A DNA stretch of 64,000 nt from Amyelois transitella (Eukaryota; Arthropoda; Insecta; Lepidoptera; Pyralidae): NCBI RefSeq assembly GCF_032362555.1, contig NC_083516.1, positions 4,923,001-4,987,000 on the forward strand. The letters are read 5' to 3'. Position 1 is the stretch's first letter, and the number at the start of each line of letters is the position of its first letter. Shown piece after piece: positions 53,394-64,000 of this stretch. The notes under the pieces were generated by a model that saw nothing but the letters and a program-made list of their open reading frames with translations, had not been told where the DNA came from and ran no database searches. The translations under genes were made by a program, and so were the position numbers.

Positions 53394-56300
53394 TTAATAG
53401 TTCAGGGGACAAGTTTTGGCTCCATATTTTGGAGTGTTTTCGGAACTGTAGGGTCTAACTAGGAAAGTGTCCTTCATTCGACCAGGCATGTACGTAAAAT
53501 ATATGTCCCTGAAAAACAAATTACCTTTTGTTGCTCTTTATTTACTAGCATTTGCCCGCGGTTTGTCTACCGTGTAAATTTTGAGAAAGCAAAGAAATAA
53601 TGAAGGTTCGAGACAATATACATACATATAGTCACGTTTATATCCTTTGTGGTGTAGACAGCCAGCAGTCTTAAAAAGACTGATATGCCGTATATGATAC
53701 GTTCAGCTTTTTGACTTGGCTTTTTGGCTTCGAGACAATATATTGTATAAAAGGTTTAGTTAGGCCATTATTCTAGGGTCATTGCAGTTAGTAGTTCTTT
53801 TGCAAATTTTTCACGTTTTAGTAAAAAGGGCATGCCTATACTATCTTCGCGAATGATCACATCTACTACGTCAGGAGTATAGAAATGAGAAAATTTTACC
53901 AGAGAAGTGGCAGTCAGCTCTAAAAGTTTCGCTTTCTTAACGAACGTTGCTATTATCGCGTCATTAGGTATGGGCTAGATAATCTCAACGGAGTGGTCAT
54001 TAATTAGTCGATTGCCTAATAAACCAGTAAACGACTACTCCGTTGAGCCATTATTATAAATTAGTCGTTATCGAAACACGGTAATTATATCTAATTACTT
54101 ACAGAAACTCTTTACTAGGATACGCGTCAAATTTCATTGTGGGCCACCATAGACGCGTTTGTTTAATTTGTTTTAGTTGGTTTCTTTTAGTGAAATCTTC
54201 TAACAATTTCCAGAACTGCGAGTTAAAAAATAAAATTAAAACCTCGATGACATATTTTCCACGAATTGAAACCACAGAGAAATATATATTTGGTGGCAAG
54301 GGTGCAGGTGCTGGAAAAACGCAAAGATGGATCCTGAGTTTTCCCAGTTTACCAGTTCTCGGCGACTAACTAGATTTTATCTTTTCACAGTCAAGTCTGC
54401 AACGTCTACAGTTAAAAAATTTTCCTGTTTTTTTTTTTTAAAACTAATATTTTCATTCATAATTCATTTTACATCAATATAAAAATACTTATGTTCTTAC
54501 CAACACTTGCACTTGTTTGCGATAAGACCAATCCATGTGTTCCAGTTCCTTCAGAGTGAATGGTACCATGCCAGCTCTGGCTCGGAAATCTACGTGTTTC
54601 AAGTCCAGCCATCTTCTCAGGGAATACAATTTATTTTGTTCTAAAATAAGAGGAAGCAAATTGATAAATTTTTAATAAGAAAATGACGTAAAGACCGTTT
54701 AAAGTTCAAATCTAAAGGTTGCCTCCTCCTGCACACTTATTACTCTTTTCAATAATAGTGATGGAAAAAATAAAATTTTATCGAGATTGTGAGTAGTAAA
54801 ATTTAATTAGTATATTTAAATATGACTATATAACTCACTATGATCCGTAGCCGTTAGCGAGCCACTAACTCGTTTCCTGACCCATTCCTGCAAGTTGTTT
54901 AGTAAGCATGCACCTGGTAAATGTGGTATGATCAGGGGCGTGTCGGACAAATCAGCTAGAAAGGCCTAAAATAAAACTACACATTAATAAAAACTTGCAT
55001 GAAGACTACAATTAGAGGACAAAAATAAAAAAGTGAGCAGAAATACAAAAGAACTTTCATATCACGTGTGATTAAAATAACCTTAGTTTCGAATCTTAAA
55101 AGAAAAATCCATGGCACTCCTTTTTTATTTTAAATTGAATGTAAAAAATTGGAACAGAGGTATTTAAAATAAAATGGCATACGTTTTTGATATTTTTAAA
55201 TCTTTGTTATTGAATGCGTGTCTAAAAAGTTTTTATAAGTGATGTAATTTTTTTCCAAAGTTCTTAGGACACCCAGGCACCTTAGTATTACAAAGAATTA
55301 CAATACTCGTGAAGGTTCTACTTACAGCCAGCAGATCTTTAAGTTTTTGACCGGAAGGCGATATGGTGGGCTGCGAAGGTGCCGGCTGCAAAAAATTTTT
55401 TTTCAAACGATATGATTTGTTGCTGAGTGATTGATGGAAAAAATAAAACCTTTGTATAAATCTGAAAAAGTACCTTCGCAATTAGGTTTGAATCAAAACT
55501 TGAAGTTTAAAATACTTTTAGAAAAAATGCTTTAAATCCACGTTACCGTAGGTTCTCCGGACTCCAAAGCTTCTTTGACCGTGTCTTTGATGAAGTCTTC
55601 CATAGGGTCCATCTGGAAAATTTTAGCATAGTCGACACTATAAGGCACATGCTTTGTCGGTTGGTAGAAATATTTCTCTTTAGATTTTCCTTCGTTATAG
55701 TAATCGTATAAATGTCCGCATTTACATCTCGACTTGTATAAGTATTCCATGACAGGCTTATCCCTGAAAAGTTATAAGAAAAAATTCATATTTGGACTGG
55801 AATTAACTGGCATTTCCTTCCTGCCACCTTCCTGTAAATTTTCATTTTTACGACGTATTTATTCACATTCATTTGACGACCTCTGTGGCGCTTGTGTGTG
55901 ACACCGGAGGTCCCGGGTTCGGGCATGATTAGATTTTTTTCGGATTGGGTCTTGGATGTTTCATCTATTATGTATTTACTATAAAATATAGTATCGTTGA
56001 GTGAGTATCTCGTAACACAAGTCTCGAACTTACTTGGAGGCTAACTCAATCCGTGTAATTTGTCTCGTATAAACTTATTTTTATTTATTCCTTGTCTTCT
56101 CATATATCTATACTAATATTATAAAGCCGAAGAGTTTGTTTGTTTGAACGCGCTAATCTCAGGAACTACTGGTTTGAATTGAGAATTCTTTTTGCGTTGA
56201 ATAGACCATTTATCGAGAAAGGATTTAGGCTATATAACATAAAGCTAAAAAGAATCCACTACAAAATTTTCTCCCTAACCGTGTTGTTACCGACTGGAAC

Positions 56301-59300
56301 AAGCTTCCTGCGAGTGTCATAACTGCTCCTTCAGTCAATTGTTTTAAGAATCAGCTAGACAAACTTTAAAAATCTCCAAGCATCAAAATTCACACGCATC
56401 AGCTTAATGAGCTGCTAGTGTATTTAAAGTATATAATAATAATATAACATCACGCTGCAGCTATTAGGAGCGAAGAAATAATGGAAAATGTGAAAAAAAA
56501 CGGGGAAAATTATTCATCATTGAGGGCTTCAATGATGCCCAAAATAACTATTTCACGAGGACGAAGTCGCGGCCACAGCTAGTTGTCCTATAAACTTGGA
56601 ATCACAGGCGACGGGCTAATCAGCAGTAATCTGTCTCATTATTTGAATATCAATTATATCATTAAGCCAAACACCTGAACGTGGCCTATCAATCTTTTCA
56701 GGACTGTTGGTTCAGTCTACCCCGCAAGTTTGTATCATTATTTGAAAATGTAAATACCATTTAGATAGACAGTCGCACGTAGTATCGCATTTATCAATGA
56801 CCGGTCTAGGATACTTCCAGTAGCCGTGCAGAGTGGTCACGAACTGCGAACCGATGTATACTATGCCAGCATTGATCGGAATGAATCCCGTTGGTTGTAT
56901 AGCAACGTCTATCAAACGAAAAAGAAAAAAAAAAGAATAAAGAAGTAATAAAAGTACTAGGAAAAAATCATCATGTCTCTATTGTTTCCGGTTTTATGTA
57001 GTGATGTTTTTACCAGTTAGTTATCACGTTATAGGCGTGTACATGTATATATTATACACGGTGTGTATTTATATTTATATCTTGGCACATATAGGTACAA
57101 ATAATAACACAAATTTGATCGCTGAAGATTCTACAATTATGGGTTTGGGGTCTCTTTGTTCTTCTTTATACTAACTGGACAAAATGTAGTTCGGTCTTCC
57201 GCCACTGAATGACACTCCAGAGACAAGGTACTGGACATTTTTGTAAGGCGCCTTGTATTTTTGCACTGCTTTTAATTTTAACATCTTCATTTTTCCGGCT
57301 AAAGCAGCCATGTTTGGGTCAGTACTGCCTGTAAAAAGTTTTTGATTCATTAACATAGATCCTTCTATTATATGAAAATTTCCTATACGGGTAGAAAATA
57401 GCCTGAATTATCAAATACATACTAAGTACTTTATATTTCGAAATTCCCACGAGAACGAAGCTCCGCAGTTATAAACACTTTAAATTTATAACTGTAACAG
57501 AATGTCTCATTAAAATGTTTTGCTGTGGTACATATAGGTAAGTATAATGGTATCAGACGTAATTTTAGCGTGAGGGAAAAACATCATAAGAAAAATGCAT
57601 TTTTAAGCAAATGGATATGTAACTACGATCCATTATGGGTTATATCGCAAAGTTGCGCAGTCAGACGGAGTCGTAGTCACCACTACAGGTGAGATGATCA
57701 TGCAACCGGGACTTTGGTTAACCAGGAGGATGATGATGATATCGGTTTTAATTTTTACAATTAATCTTACTACCCCAGTACAGATACAGTGAATGTGGTT
57801 GCCTGGCAGAGATCGCATATTGCGATAAGGCATACTTTTGTGCATTAAAGTTATTTAAACCAAAGGTTACTAACGAAGGTTACTCGGTGGCTCCCAGAAC
57901 TTGTAATTACAGACCCTCTCCGTATTTTGTGCTCGTTTATTTCTTTCTTTGCGTTTCTCCAACTAGAACATTGTTCAATAATTTAATTACGACTCTCACA
58001 AGGGAACGGTGGTTAGACAACAACACCGATGATCACTTATTTTTGTTGTACTACCCTCACTGATTACGGATTTAGCATAAATATTTTATAACAGGTCTAG
58101 CATACATTTAAGGCATATTTAATCCAAAACATAAATTTTTTTTCGTGTTGTCGACAAAAGATGAAATTGTTTTCCCTTGAATTGTAACATAAATTTACAT
58201 GAAATATTTATTTATTTATTTAAGCTTCATTGCACAAAATACAAATGTATAGCACAATTCGCGGACTTAATATATATCTACTTCTTCCTCTAATTAATCT
58301 TTTATAAATACAAGCAGTTAAAATCTCTGGCTTATTTGATCTAATGGACCCCAGCAAAAGCAAAATGAGAAACAAAAAATGCTAATTGGCCTACTGAGAT
58401 TATTATGATATGAACGCACTGTGTAAAGGTGACATTTACAAGTCATCATAGATGAAATTATATTTACAAAACCGACGAGCCTGCATGAAGAGAGTTATGA
58501 ATGTGGATGAAGCGAAATAAGTGTGCAGGGATCATGGCAAGTGGAAAAGATGTGGTCTCTGCCTACCCCTCTGGGAAACAGGCGTGATTTATGTTTGTAT
58601 GTACTTACAAAACTGAGATCATTTCGTAAAACTGTATAACTCTGAAAAAGAAAATTATACAAAAAAGTTATTGTTATTGGAAATACGAAGGTTAAGGTTA
58701 TTGAATTTACTCAAATTTCCGTAAATATTACAAAGTAGCTGGTCCCTTTGGCTTCCACATCACATATCCAGATCTTCTATTTTTTTTTTGTCGCCAAAAG
58801 AAAATTGTCATCAGGTTGAACAATTTGTTAATACGTCTTTCCCATAATTCGGACAGTTTAGCTGGTCTGTAATAGTTCTGCATCAGGTGTTCCAGATCTT
58901 CGATTTTTATACGATAACAGAAAATGCTCATATAGCTGAACAACTTTTGTTAAGATGTCTTTTTGATATTGATATCTATATTTCCTATAGTTTAGCCGAG
59001 CTGTTATGGTTTGACATCAGCTGTTCCAGATTCCATAATAAATTATACTCATTATGTTTGCCAGGCATAAGAGTTATACAACTAAAAAGTTTCATTCGAA
59101 TCCTTTCAGTAGTTCCGGAGATTAGCGTGTGCAAAAAACATACAAACAAACAGACAGACAGATGTATTGATGATTAAAGTTTTCTGTTAGACCCTAATGG
59201 TTAACTGATAGAAATATTGTGCTTCATATCCCATACTTTGTACAAAAGTTAGTTACATACAGTAGGAAAATTAATAGAAATCTATATATTAACCAAGCAT

Positions 59301-62300
59301 ATCGGTCAATAACCGATAATTCTAAATATAGAGTTCTAAAACACCGAAAGCTTCATCGAAATCGGATCTAGAAAAATTACCACGAGCTATCTACGGCGTA
59401 GACAAATCATAGCGTATCGTAGAGTATAGAAGATATAGGATTGTCGTCATCAAATCTTTAGGCGCGTATTACAGAGGTTGAAGGTAATGCCTGCCTTCAA
59501 AAACGAACCATACAATGGTAGGCATCAAACTAATTTGTTAATAAAATTTGAGGTGGGCACGAGCCCCGACTCCCTACTTTCCCGTCCCCCTGGGGATTTT
59601 CTTTCTTCTGTTTGAGCTTTTCATTTCACTTACCTCTTGGCTACGAAATCGAAACTTGTAGTCAATCTCAGGTTTGCGTTTTTCATGAGGCCCAGAAGGA
59701 TGATTAGAGTACAGTTGTAACGGCGCGGGTTTTTCCAAGTAAACGCCATAACGACAGGTCGGTACAACACTCTTTTTCTGTGCTGCAATATTTCATAAAC
59801 GATTTAAATCTTGAGTTCAGTAAGATTTTTAAGAAGTTTCTTTTAAACACTAAAAACTTGCGAATCTCCTTTGTAAAAATTACTCGTAGGTACCAAGATA
59901 AGTACCTATACTCTTATCATCGCTTGGAATTTAGCGGAACAAGTAAGATAGATAGATAAATAAAGATACCTAATATTAAAAAAATATAATAATAAAATAT
60001 AAAAAGTAAAATAAAAACAAATAATTTTAGATAAAAATCTGGTACAATACGTTTAGGTGCACGCGGAGGAGGAGGTTTCTTCAACTTCACTAATTTTTGC
60101 AGTCTGCTGATGCATTCCTCTAGATCGATGAATACCAAAGATGACATCAAAATCATCGCGTTCATGCTGTAGGCTAAATATATATGTTACTGTCATGTAA
60201 CAGTAAACCCACATTGCGTAACTTGAGTAAAACAACATAAAATAATGAATTTTCAGAAACGGTTCACGTTCTATCTATATTTTTTTTTATTAATTGTGTC
60301 TTAATTTCGTATGAATATAATTAATATCCGAGTTCGAATATATTTAGTACTTATTTAAAGAATAGAACTTCTCCATCACTTGGATCCAACATGCCATGGA
60401 TGTCGTAAAAGCCGAGGATATGCTATAAACATGAGATTTTCTTTCAGGCGATGGGCTAGCAACCTGTCACTAATTGAATCTCAAAGGATTCTGTCATTAA
60501 GCCAAACAGCTCAAACGTGGCCTATCTGTTTTTTTAAGATTGTTGTCTATGTCTACCCCGCTAGGGATGTAGACGAGATTATATATACGTATGTATTTAA
60601 ACTTTATTGTCCAAACTAGCTTTTACCCGCAGCTTCGTCCGCACAAATTTAGCGCCATCTACAAAAGAATACGAATACGTTTTAACCGGAATGAAACTTA
60701 CCCTATATCCTTTTCAAGACTCTTAATTACATATATGCGAAATTTCAAGAAGATTGGTTACTTTGAGACACACTATCTTAATTTTGAATTTATAATAATA
60801 GCTGGGATACTGTTTGTGAAAGCACAGTGGCACTTATTGTGAAGAAAAAAACCTTTTTACACAACTCACATTTTCTAGGCTGACTTGGTGGCATATTAAA
60901 ATAAGCAGTGTACAGGTTCCATATGAATATACCAGGATCCTCTGCGCTAGTCGCCATAGCATTCATGAGCGTCGTCTTCTTTACCTTCAATGTTATACCG
61001 AGATCAGACAATGATCTGCGAGTGCGACTTGGGAGGTCTTCCAGTAAATCTTGGTGGATTGAGGCTTTTAGACCTTTCAGAATTTCTCTCTGATGAGTGG
61101 ACAGTTCTATATACCATGGAGGACCAACCTCAACATTAAGCCTTTTTAGCGCTGTTCTTGCTGTAAAAAATCGATCATGAGTATTTTGGTAAGTATAAGT
61201 ACTTACTCTTATAAGCTCCCAAATGAGAAAAAACTATATGACGTATACCCAGGAAATGTGACTTATATACATATTACGTCTTTATTCCGAGAATCGAAAA
61301 TTCGGAAGATCACGTTCAATTAGACTAACAAGTTCCTCAAACTTTTTTATGTCTAGACCCCTTGTCATGTTGTTCCGTGTTGGGTAGATCCCCTACTTAC
61401 CTGATATTCATTTCCTGTATCCTACAACTTACACAATTTTATAAACATATATAATAATTTTTATCTTCCTAGGCATTTTTATAAATAATGTGTTTTAATA
61501 TTATAAGATAGTATGCTTTAAGTTAATAGGTACTGTCAGTGAATGTGTTGAGATTCACTATCGTGGACCCTCATTTTCATTTCATGGACCCCCAATTTTT
61601 TTTTCGCTGACGTAGACTGGTTGTCATAGACCCCTAAGGGTCGATGTAGACCACTTTGGGAATCACTGAGCTAGATGCTCCAATGGTGGAATCAGATATT
61701 AACAGTTGCTAGCTCATCGCCTTATCAACCTTATCAGTTACCTACTCTATATCAACTCTCTATCAACAGGATAAAAGTTTTAATTGTGGAAACTGGATTA
61801 TGAAGGTCAAAAACTTATGAACTACCTACAAAGTGAAGAATTGTCAGTACGCTCTTTGCGACATCATCTTTTCAGAACAAATAAATAGATATGGAAACAT
61901 CAGAAACATGATAGTTATGTGGTGACTATATGTAGTACCTTCACAGAACTGGTAATATTTTAAATCTTTTAAATACTTTAGCCACGCTCCTACTTTTTCA
62001 TTGTATGGTTTCTTGTCGATGTTCGCAATCATTTCATTTTCTAGGTAAACCCATACTGGATCCTTTTTAGGATCGTAGAAGACCTGAAATCGCAAATATC
62101 AATAAGTATTGATGCACATATCTACAAGTATATACATAATACATAGGAAAGTCTAAAAGCCTCTTAAAGGTATAAACTGGGCTATTCCCACAATTCCCAC
62201 ACCAATTGTATCCGGAATTTTATACTCTTTTTTATGATGGAAATGGTGTTGGTGTCCTTTGAAATATTAAAAGTTAGGTAGTAGTTTAAGTAGGTACCTT

Positions 62301-62345
62301 TTTATCTAAGAACTGTTGAACTGTGGGCATTTTAAACACCCCCAT
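53394..62345 (-). CDS. Uncharacterised insect protein, 650 aa, 15 coding exons (right paralog)
   Basis: Exons, 5' to 3' on the minus strand: 62298-62345, 61939-62083, 60870-61160, 60051-60173, 59634-59782, 58609-58641, 57875-57962, 57176-57328, 56758-56908, 55547-55763, 55326-55385, 54839-54965, 54501-54640, 54103-54215, 53394-53508. The first 14 have exactly the lengths and phases of the left paralog. The last is 3 bp longer (ends NY for K). The start MGVFKMPTVQQFL matches. C384, C388, C390, C407, C409 and H411 are conserved. Exon 12 is 36 of 42 residues identical to the left gene; other exons are more diverged, so the duplication is not recent. Exon 6 is a 33-nt microexon. Family as for the left gene; function unknown. 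Confidence 0.85.
53546..53605 (-). mobile_element. Helitron 3'-end stub
   Basis: CTAGCATTTGCCCGCGGTTT is the reverse complement of a Helitron CTAG terminus. Confidence 0.5.
53621..53728 (-). mobile_element. SINE-1 3' fragment with 14-bp target duplication
   Basis: TTCGAGACAATATA lies at 53607-53620 and 53729-53742. The SINE is 5' truncated and in minus orientation. Confidence 0.85.
55877..56100 (+). mobile_element. SINE-2 (tRNA-derived), decayed copy
   Basis: CCTCTGTGGCGC...GGAGGTCCCGGGTTCG head with a deletion that damages the A and B boxes, then the same body as 39439-39713. Confidence 0.8.
56107..56582 (+). mobile_element. Non-autonomous Helitron with a captured LINE fragment
   Basis: 5' end TCTATACTAATATTATAAAG, then (GTTT) and a leader. 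3' end GAAGTCGCGGCCACAGCTAG. At about 56249-56369 it carries a frame ending RVVTDWNKLPASVITAPSVN and a Lys-rich tail, the RT C-terminus of a LINE group not otherwise present in this window. Confidence 0.8.
56584..56735 (+). mobile_element. SINE-1 fragment
   Basis: Middle and 3' part of SINE-1 (GGCGACGGGCTAATC... to TCTACCCCGCAAG), 23 bp from the exon at 56758. Confidence 0.75.
58205..58350 (-). mobile_element. LINE 3' tail
   Basis: (ATTT)n followed by AAGCTTCATTGCACAAAATA, the reverse of a common lepidopteran LINE end. Confidence 0.45.
58470..58602 (+). mobile_element. RTE 3'-end fragment abutting a splice donor
   Basis: Matches 50960-51094 with substitutions. Its (ATGT)-like tail ends at the six bases of the GTAAGT donor (58603-58608) of the 33-nt microexon. 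Confidence 0.82.
59060..59162 (-). mobile_element. Helitron-like leader fragment
   Basis: 'tagttccggagattagcgtg' and (CAGA)n, the reverse complement of the leader seen at 937-1060. Confidence 0.4.
60366..60597 (+). mobile_element. SINE-1 copy, 5' truncated
   Basis: From CCATGGATGTCGTAAAAG to an ATGT-like tail, with several substitutions. Confidence 0.8.
60617..60790 (-). mobile_element. Helitron 3' part, reversed
   Basis: ACTAGCTTTTACCCGCAGCT is the reverse complement of the Helitron terminus. Leader-like sequence follows. Confidence 0.6.
61330..61672. mobile_element. Possible hAT-type MITE
   Basis: The right end CCACTTTGGGAATCACTG is the inverse of the CAGTG(A/G)TTCCCAAAGTGG ends of many hAT elements. 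The left end is decayed, so the extent is approximate. Confidence 0.45.
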
Positions 62346-62999
62346 TTTTGCGAATATAGCCTCACAACAATAAAGAACAAGTGGCTCTAGTGAGGTAATG
62401 CCTGGTCACTTGACCCCTCACCTCTCGATGCTGCCCGTACTCGGCTACTACACAAGCTGAGTGGCCTGAATCAGCTGTGCATGCTTTGGACAGAGAGGCG
62501 AGAATGGGGTGTTCAAAATCATAATTTCTGACAATGTTACATAATTGAAAACCCCAGTTTTCAACTCGTCCTTTTATATTTTTTATTTGGTTTTCATAAA
62601 AACCAGGACGCCATTTTCTTGTGAAGCGTCTCGTCCATTTAAAACACAAATTTTGAAATCCTGAATAAATAAAAACCCAATAACTTCGAATTTTCCACAA
62701 TCAGACTTTACATGACGGTCATTATAGTAAAATGAAAGTTGTCAGAGGTGTTTTATTAAAAGTTTTTATATAACCAATCAGTGACCAGCCAGTTTTACTT
62801 CATTTCTTCCAGAACCTTAGGTTAGGTAGCAACTAGGTTTTTTATGAAATACCAGCATCCGCTTCTTCCACTTGGCTAAGTCCCAGTTACGTTTAAGGAA
62901 ATAAACATACCTACAGTAGCGTCCCAGTACATTTTTGATCTTATAATGTATATTAGGATAAATACCTCTTTTTTTCAAAAAGTTGGTCCCACAACTGAT
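62346..62999. other. Upstream region of the right paralog
   Basis: Should contain the promoter of the right gene. An open minus frame of 112 codons (62362-62700) has no recognisable similarity. No TE was identified. Confidence 0.35.
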
Positions 63000-63500
63000 A
63001 GAAATTTACGTAATAAACATAAATTAGTCAATCATTTATGGGGAAATGTATACATTTTATAATAGGTTTCCGGAATCTGTTCTTGATATGCCTAACCAAA
63101 AATTCAAAGAGTATGTAAAGAAAGTACTTTGTGAGAAGACTTATTATAGGACTGATGATTACCTGAATGATAAAAACATTTGGCTTGAGCTTGGCACAGG
63201 AACCTCGTAATGAATTGTAGTTTGATTTGAATCTAAATTAAAATTCAGTACACTCTGTAAATAAATCTATTTAAAATTGGCAATCAATAAAAAAATTAAA
63301 TATTTTTAAAATCTCATATAATTAAATTAATCTGAACAATGTATACTCTTGTCCACATTCCATTCTAAGTTTTAATATTTGTGAAATTAACGTTGAAGAA
63401 AATGATGCAATGCAGTTTGTTACCGCTTCTTCTGCACTGATGCCTTGGAAGCGGCAGTAAACTTAGTTTTAAGTAAATTATGTATTTGACATCAACCAAT
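63000..63500 (+). mobile_element. LINE-A 3' end, diverged
   Basis: RT tail remnant (FPESVLDMPNQKFKEYVKK-like) followed by the 3' UTR block with 'cagtttgttaccgcttcttc' and 'ttggaagcggcagtaaac'. Confidence 0.65.
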
Positions 63501-63651
63501 TTTGTGAAACCAAAAGATTTGACAATTATTAAGCAATATATCCTATAAATTTTTTTGATTTTTTTAATTTGTATTTACAGTATCTAAATCCACATAAGAT
63601 TTTCGATTCTTTTAGAGAATAGGGATAGGCTCGGTGAGGCCCAGACATTCA

Positions 63652-63741
63652 AAAACATAACATATAGTCACGTCTATATTCTTTGCAGGGCAGACAGAGC
63701 CAACAGTCTTGAAAAGACTGAATTGCCACTTTCAGCTATTT
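63652..63741 (-). mobile_element. SINE-1 3' stub with 14-bp target duplication
   Basis: GGCCCAGACATTCA lies at 63638-63651 and 63742-63755. Only the last 90 bp of the SINE are present. Confidence 0.88.
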
Positions 63742-63916
63742 GGCCCAGACATTCATAATTACTAATTTTATAGCTCCTGATACAATTAATGTAAGTAAGG
63801 AATATTTTCATACAATAAAAATAACAAGACCACAAATATTTTTTGTAGTATTTAATAAGCTTAACTAATTATAACTTAAATAAAAAGTAAATAACTTAAC
63901 ATTATATAACAAAAAA

Positions 63917-64000
63917 CTATTTTGATAACTGTATACTTTTTGTTTTCTCCAATATTTCTTTGTATGGAGGATTTATAGGAGATTGCACTGGTTCTTTATA
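63917..64000 (-). CDS. Possible last exon of a further gene (partial)
   Basis: The minus strand is open from the window edge to a TAG at 63917-63919, 27 codons with a SPINPPYKEILEKTK-like sequence. The composition looks coding, but there is no splice site in view and no similarity to the two paralogs. Low confidence. Confidence 0.2.
   Translation of the reverse strand, partial: YKEPVQSPINPPYKEILEKTKSIQLSK

Noticed and set aside
62362-62700. 112-codon minus-strand frame upstream of the right paralog
   Set aside because: No similarity, no splice logic and no repeat in the window. Probably chance.

Overview
The window is nuclear DNA of an insect, most likely a moth or butterfly. It is AT-rich and has small spliced exons separated by TE-filled introns. 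The transposon mix is typical of Lepidoptera: Helitrons ending in CTAG, an RTE LINE with an (ATGT)n tail, CR1/jockey-like LINE fragments, two SINE families, short-LTR Ty3/gypsy elements and TA-target DNA transposons. The species call is inference; no species-specific gene is present.

Left part (1-40.6 kb): a tandem series of related units, called 0, A, B and C here. Units A, B and C each carry, on the minus strand, an intact intronless 416-codon gene for a REXO1/GOR-type DEDDh RNA exonuclease (7214-8464, 24758-26008, 37008-38258). Each copy lies directly upstream of a broken duplicate of the last exon and 3' flank of a host gene whose original lies at 39991-40748. Around the exonucleases are LINE 3' ends, a TA-flanked DNA transposon and the C-terminal part of a transposon-encoded protein. 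Later insertions differ between units and give an order of events. Unit 0 has an empty site where A and B share an RTE fragment. Unit A has a gutted Ty3 element (10736-15325) where unit B has only its solo LTR. Unit A alone has a second, apparently intact Ty3 element (18541-23705) with LTRs that look identical and a 1295-codon gag-pol. Unit B has a 1.2-kb TA transposon within a few bases of the same point.

Right part (40.6-62.3 kb): two head-to-tail paralogous host genes on the minus strand (40637-52262 and 53394-62345). I reconstructed both exon by exon. Each has 15 coding exons; the first 14 have identical lengths and phases in the two genes, and the products are 649 and 650 aa. I cannot name the family with confidence; it resembles uncharacterised insect proteins that I recall as DUF4770/DUF4771. 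Their introns hold a nearly complete RTE LINE (47.8-51.1 kb, one in-frame stop), RTE 3' fragments close to splice donors, Helitrons (one with a captured reverse-transcriptase tail), SINEs and MITEs. The last 1.6 kb holds a LINE 3' end, a SINE stub and possibly the final exon of a third gene.

The most unusual signals are: (1) four hairpins in the leader of the young Ty3 element whose stems differ in sequence but keep pairing, sharing an AGGTA/TACCT outer stem and a GG bulge; (2) amplification of an intact RNA exonuclease with a PAM2-like motif, joined to the tail of a neighbouring host gene; (3) three separate short inverted duplications, each found in some unit copies but not in the homologous sequence elsewhere, pointing to repeated template switching.
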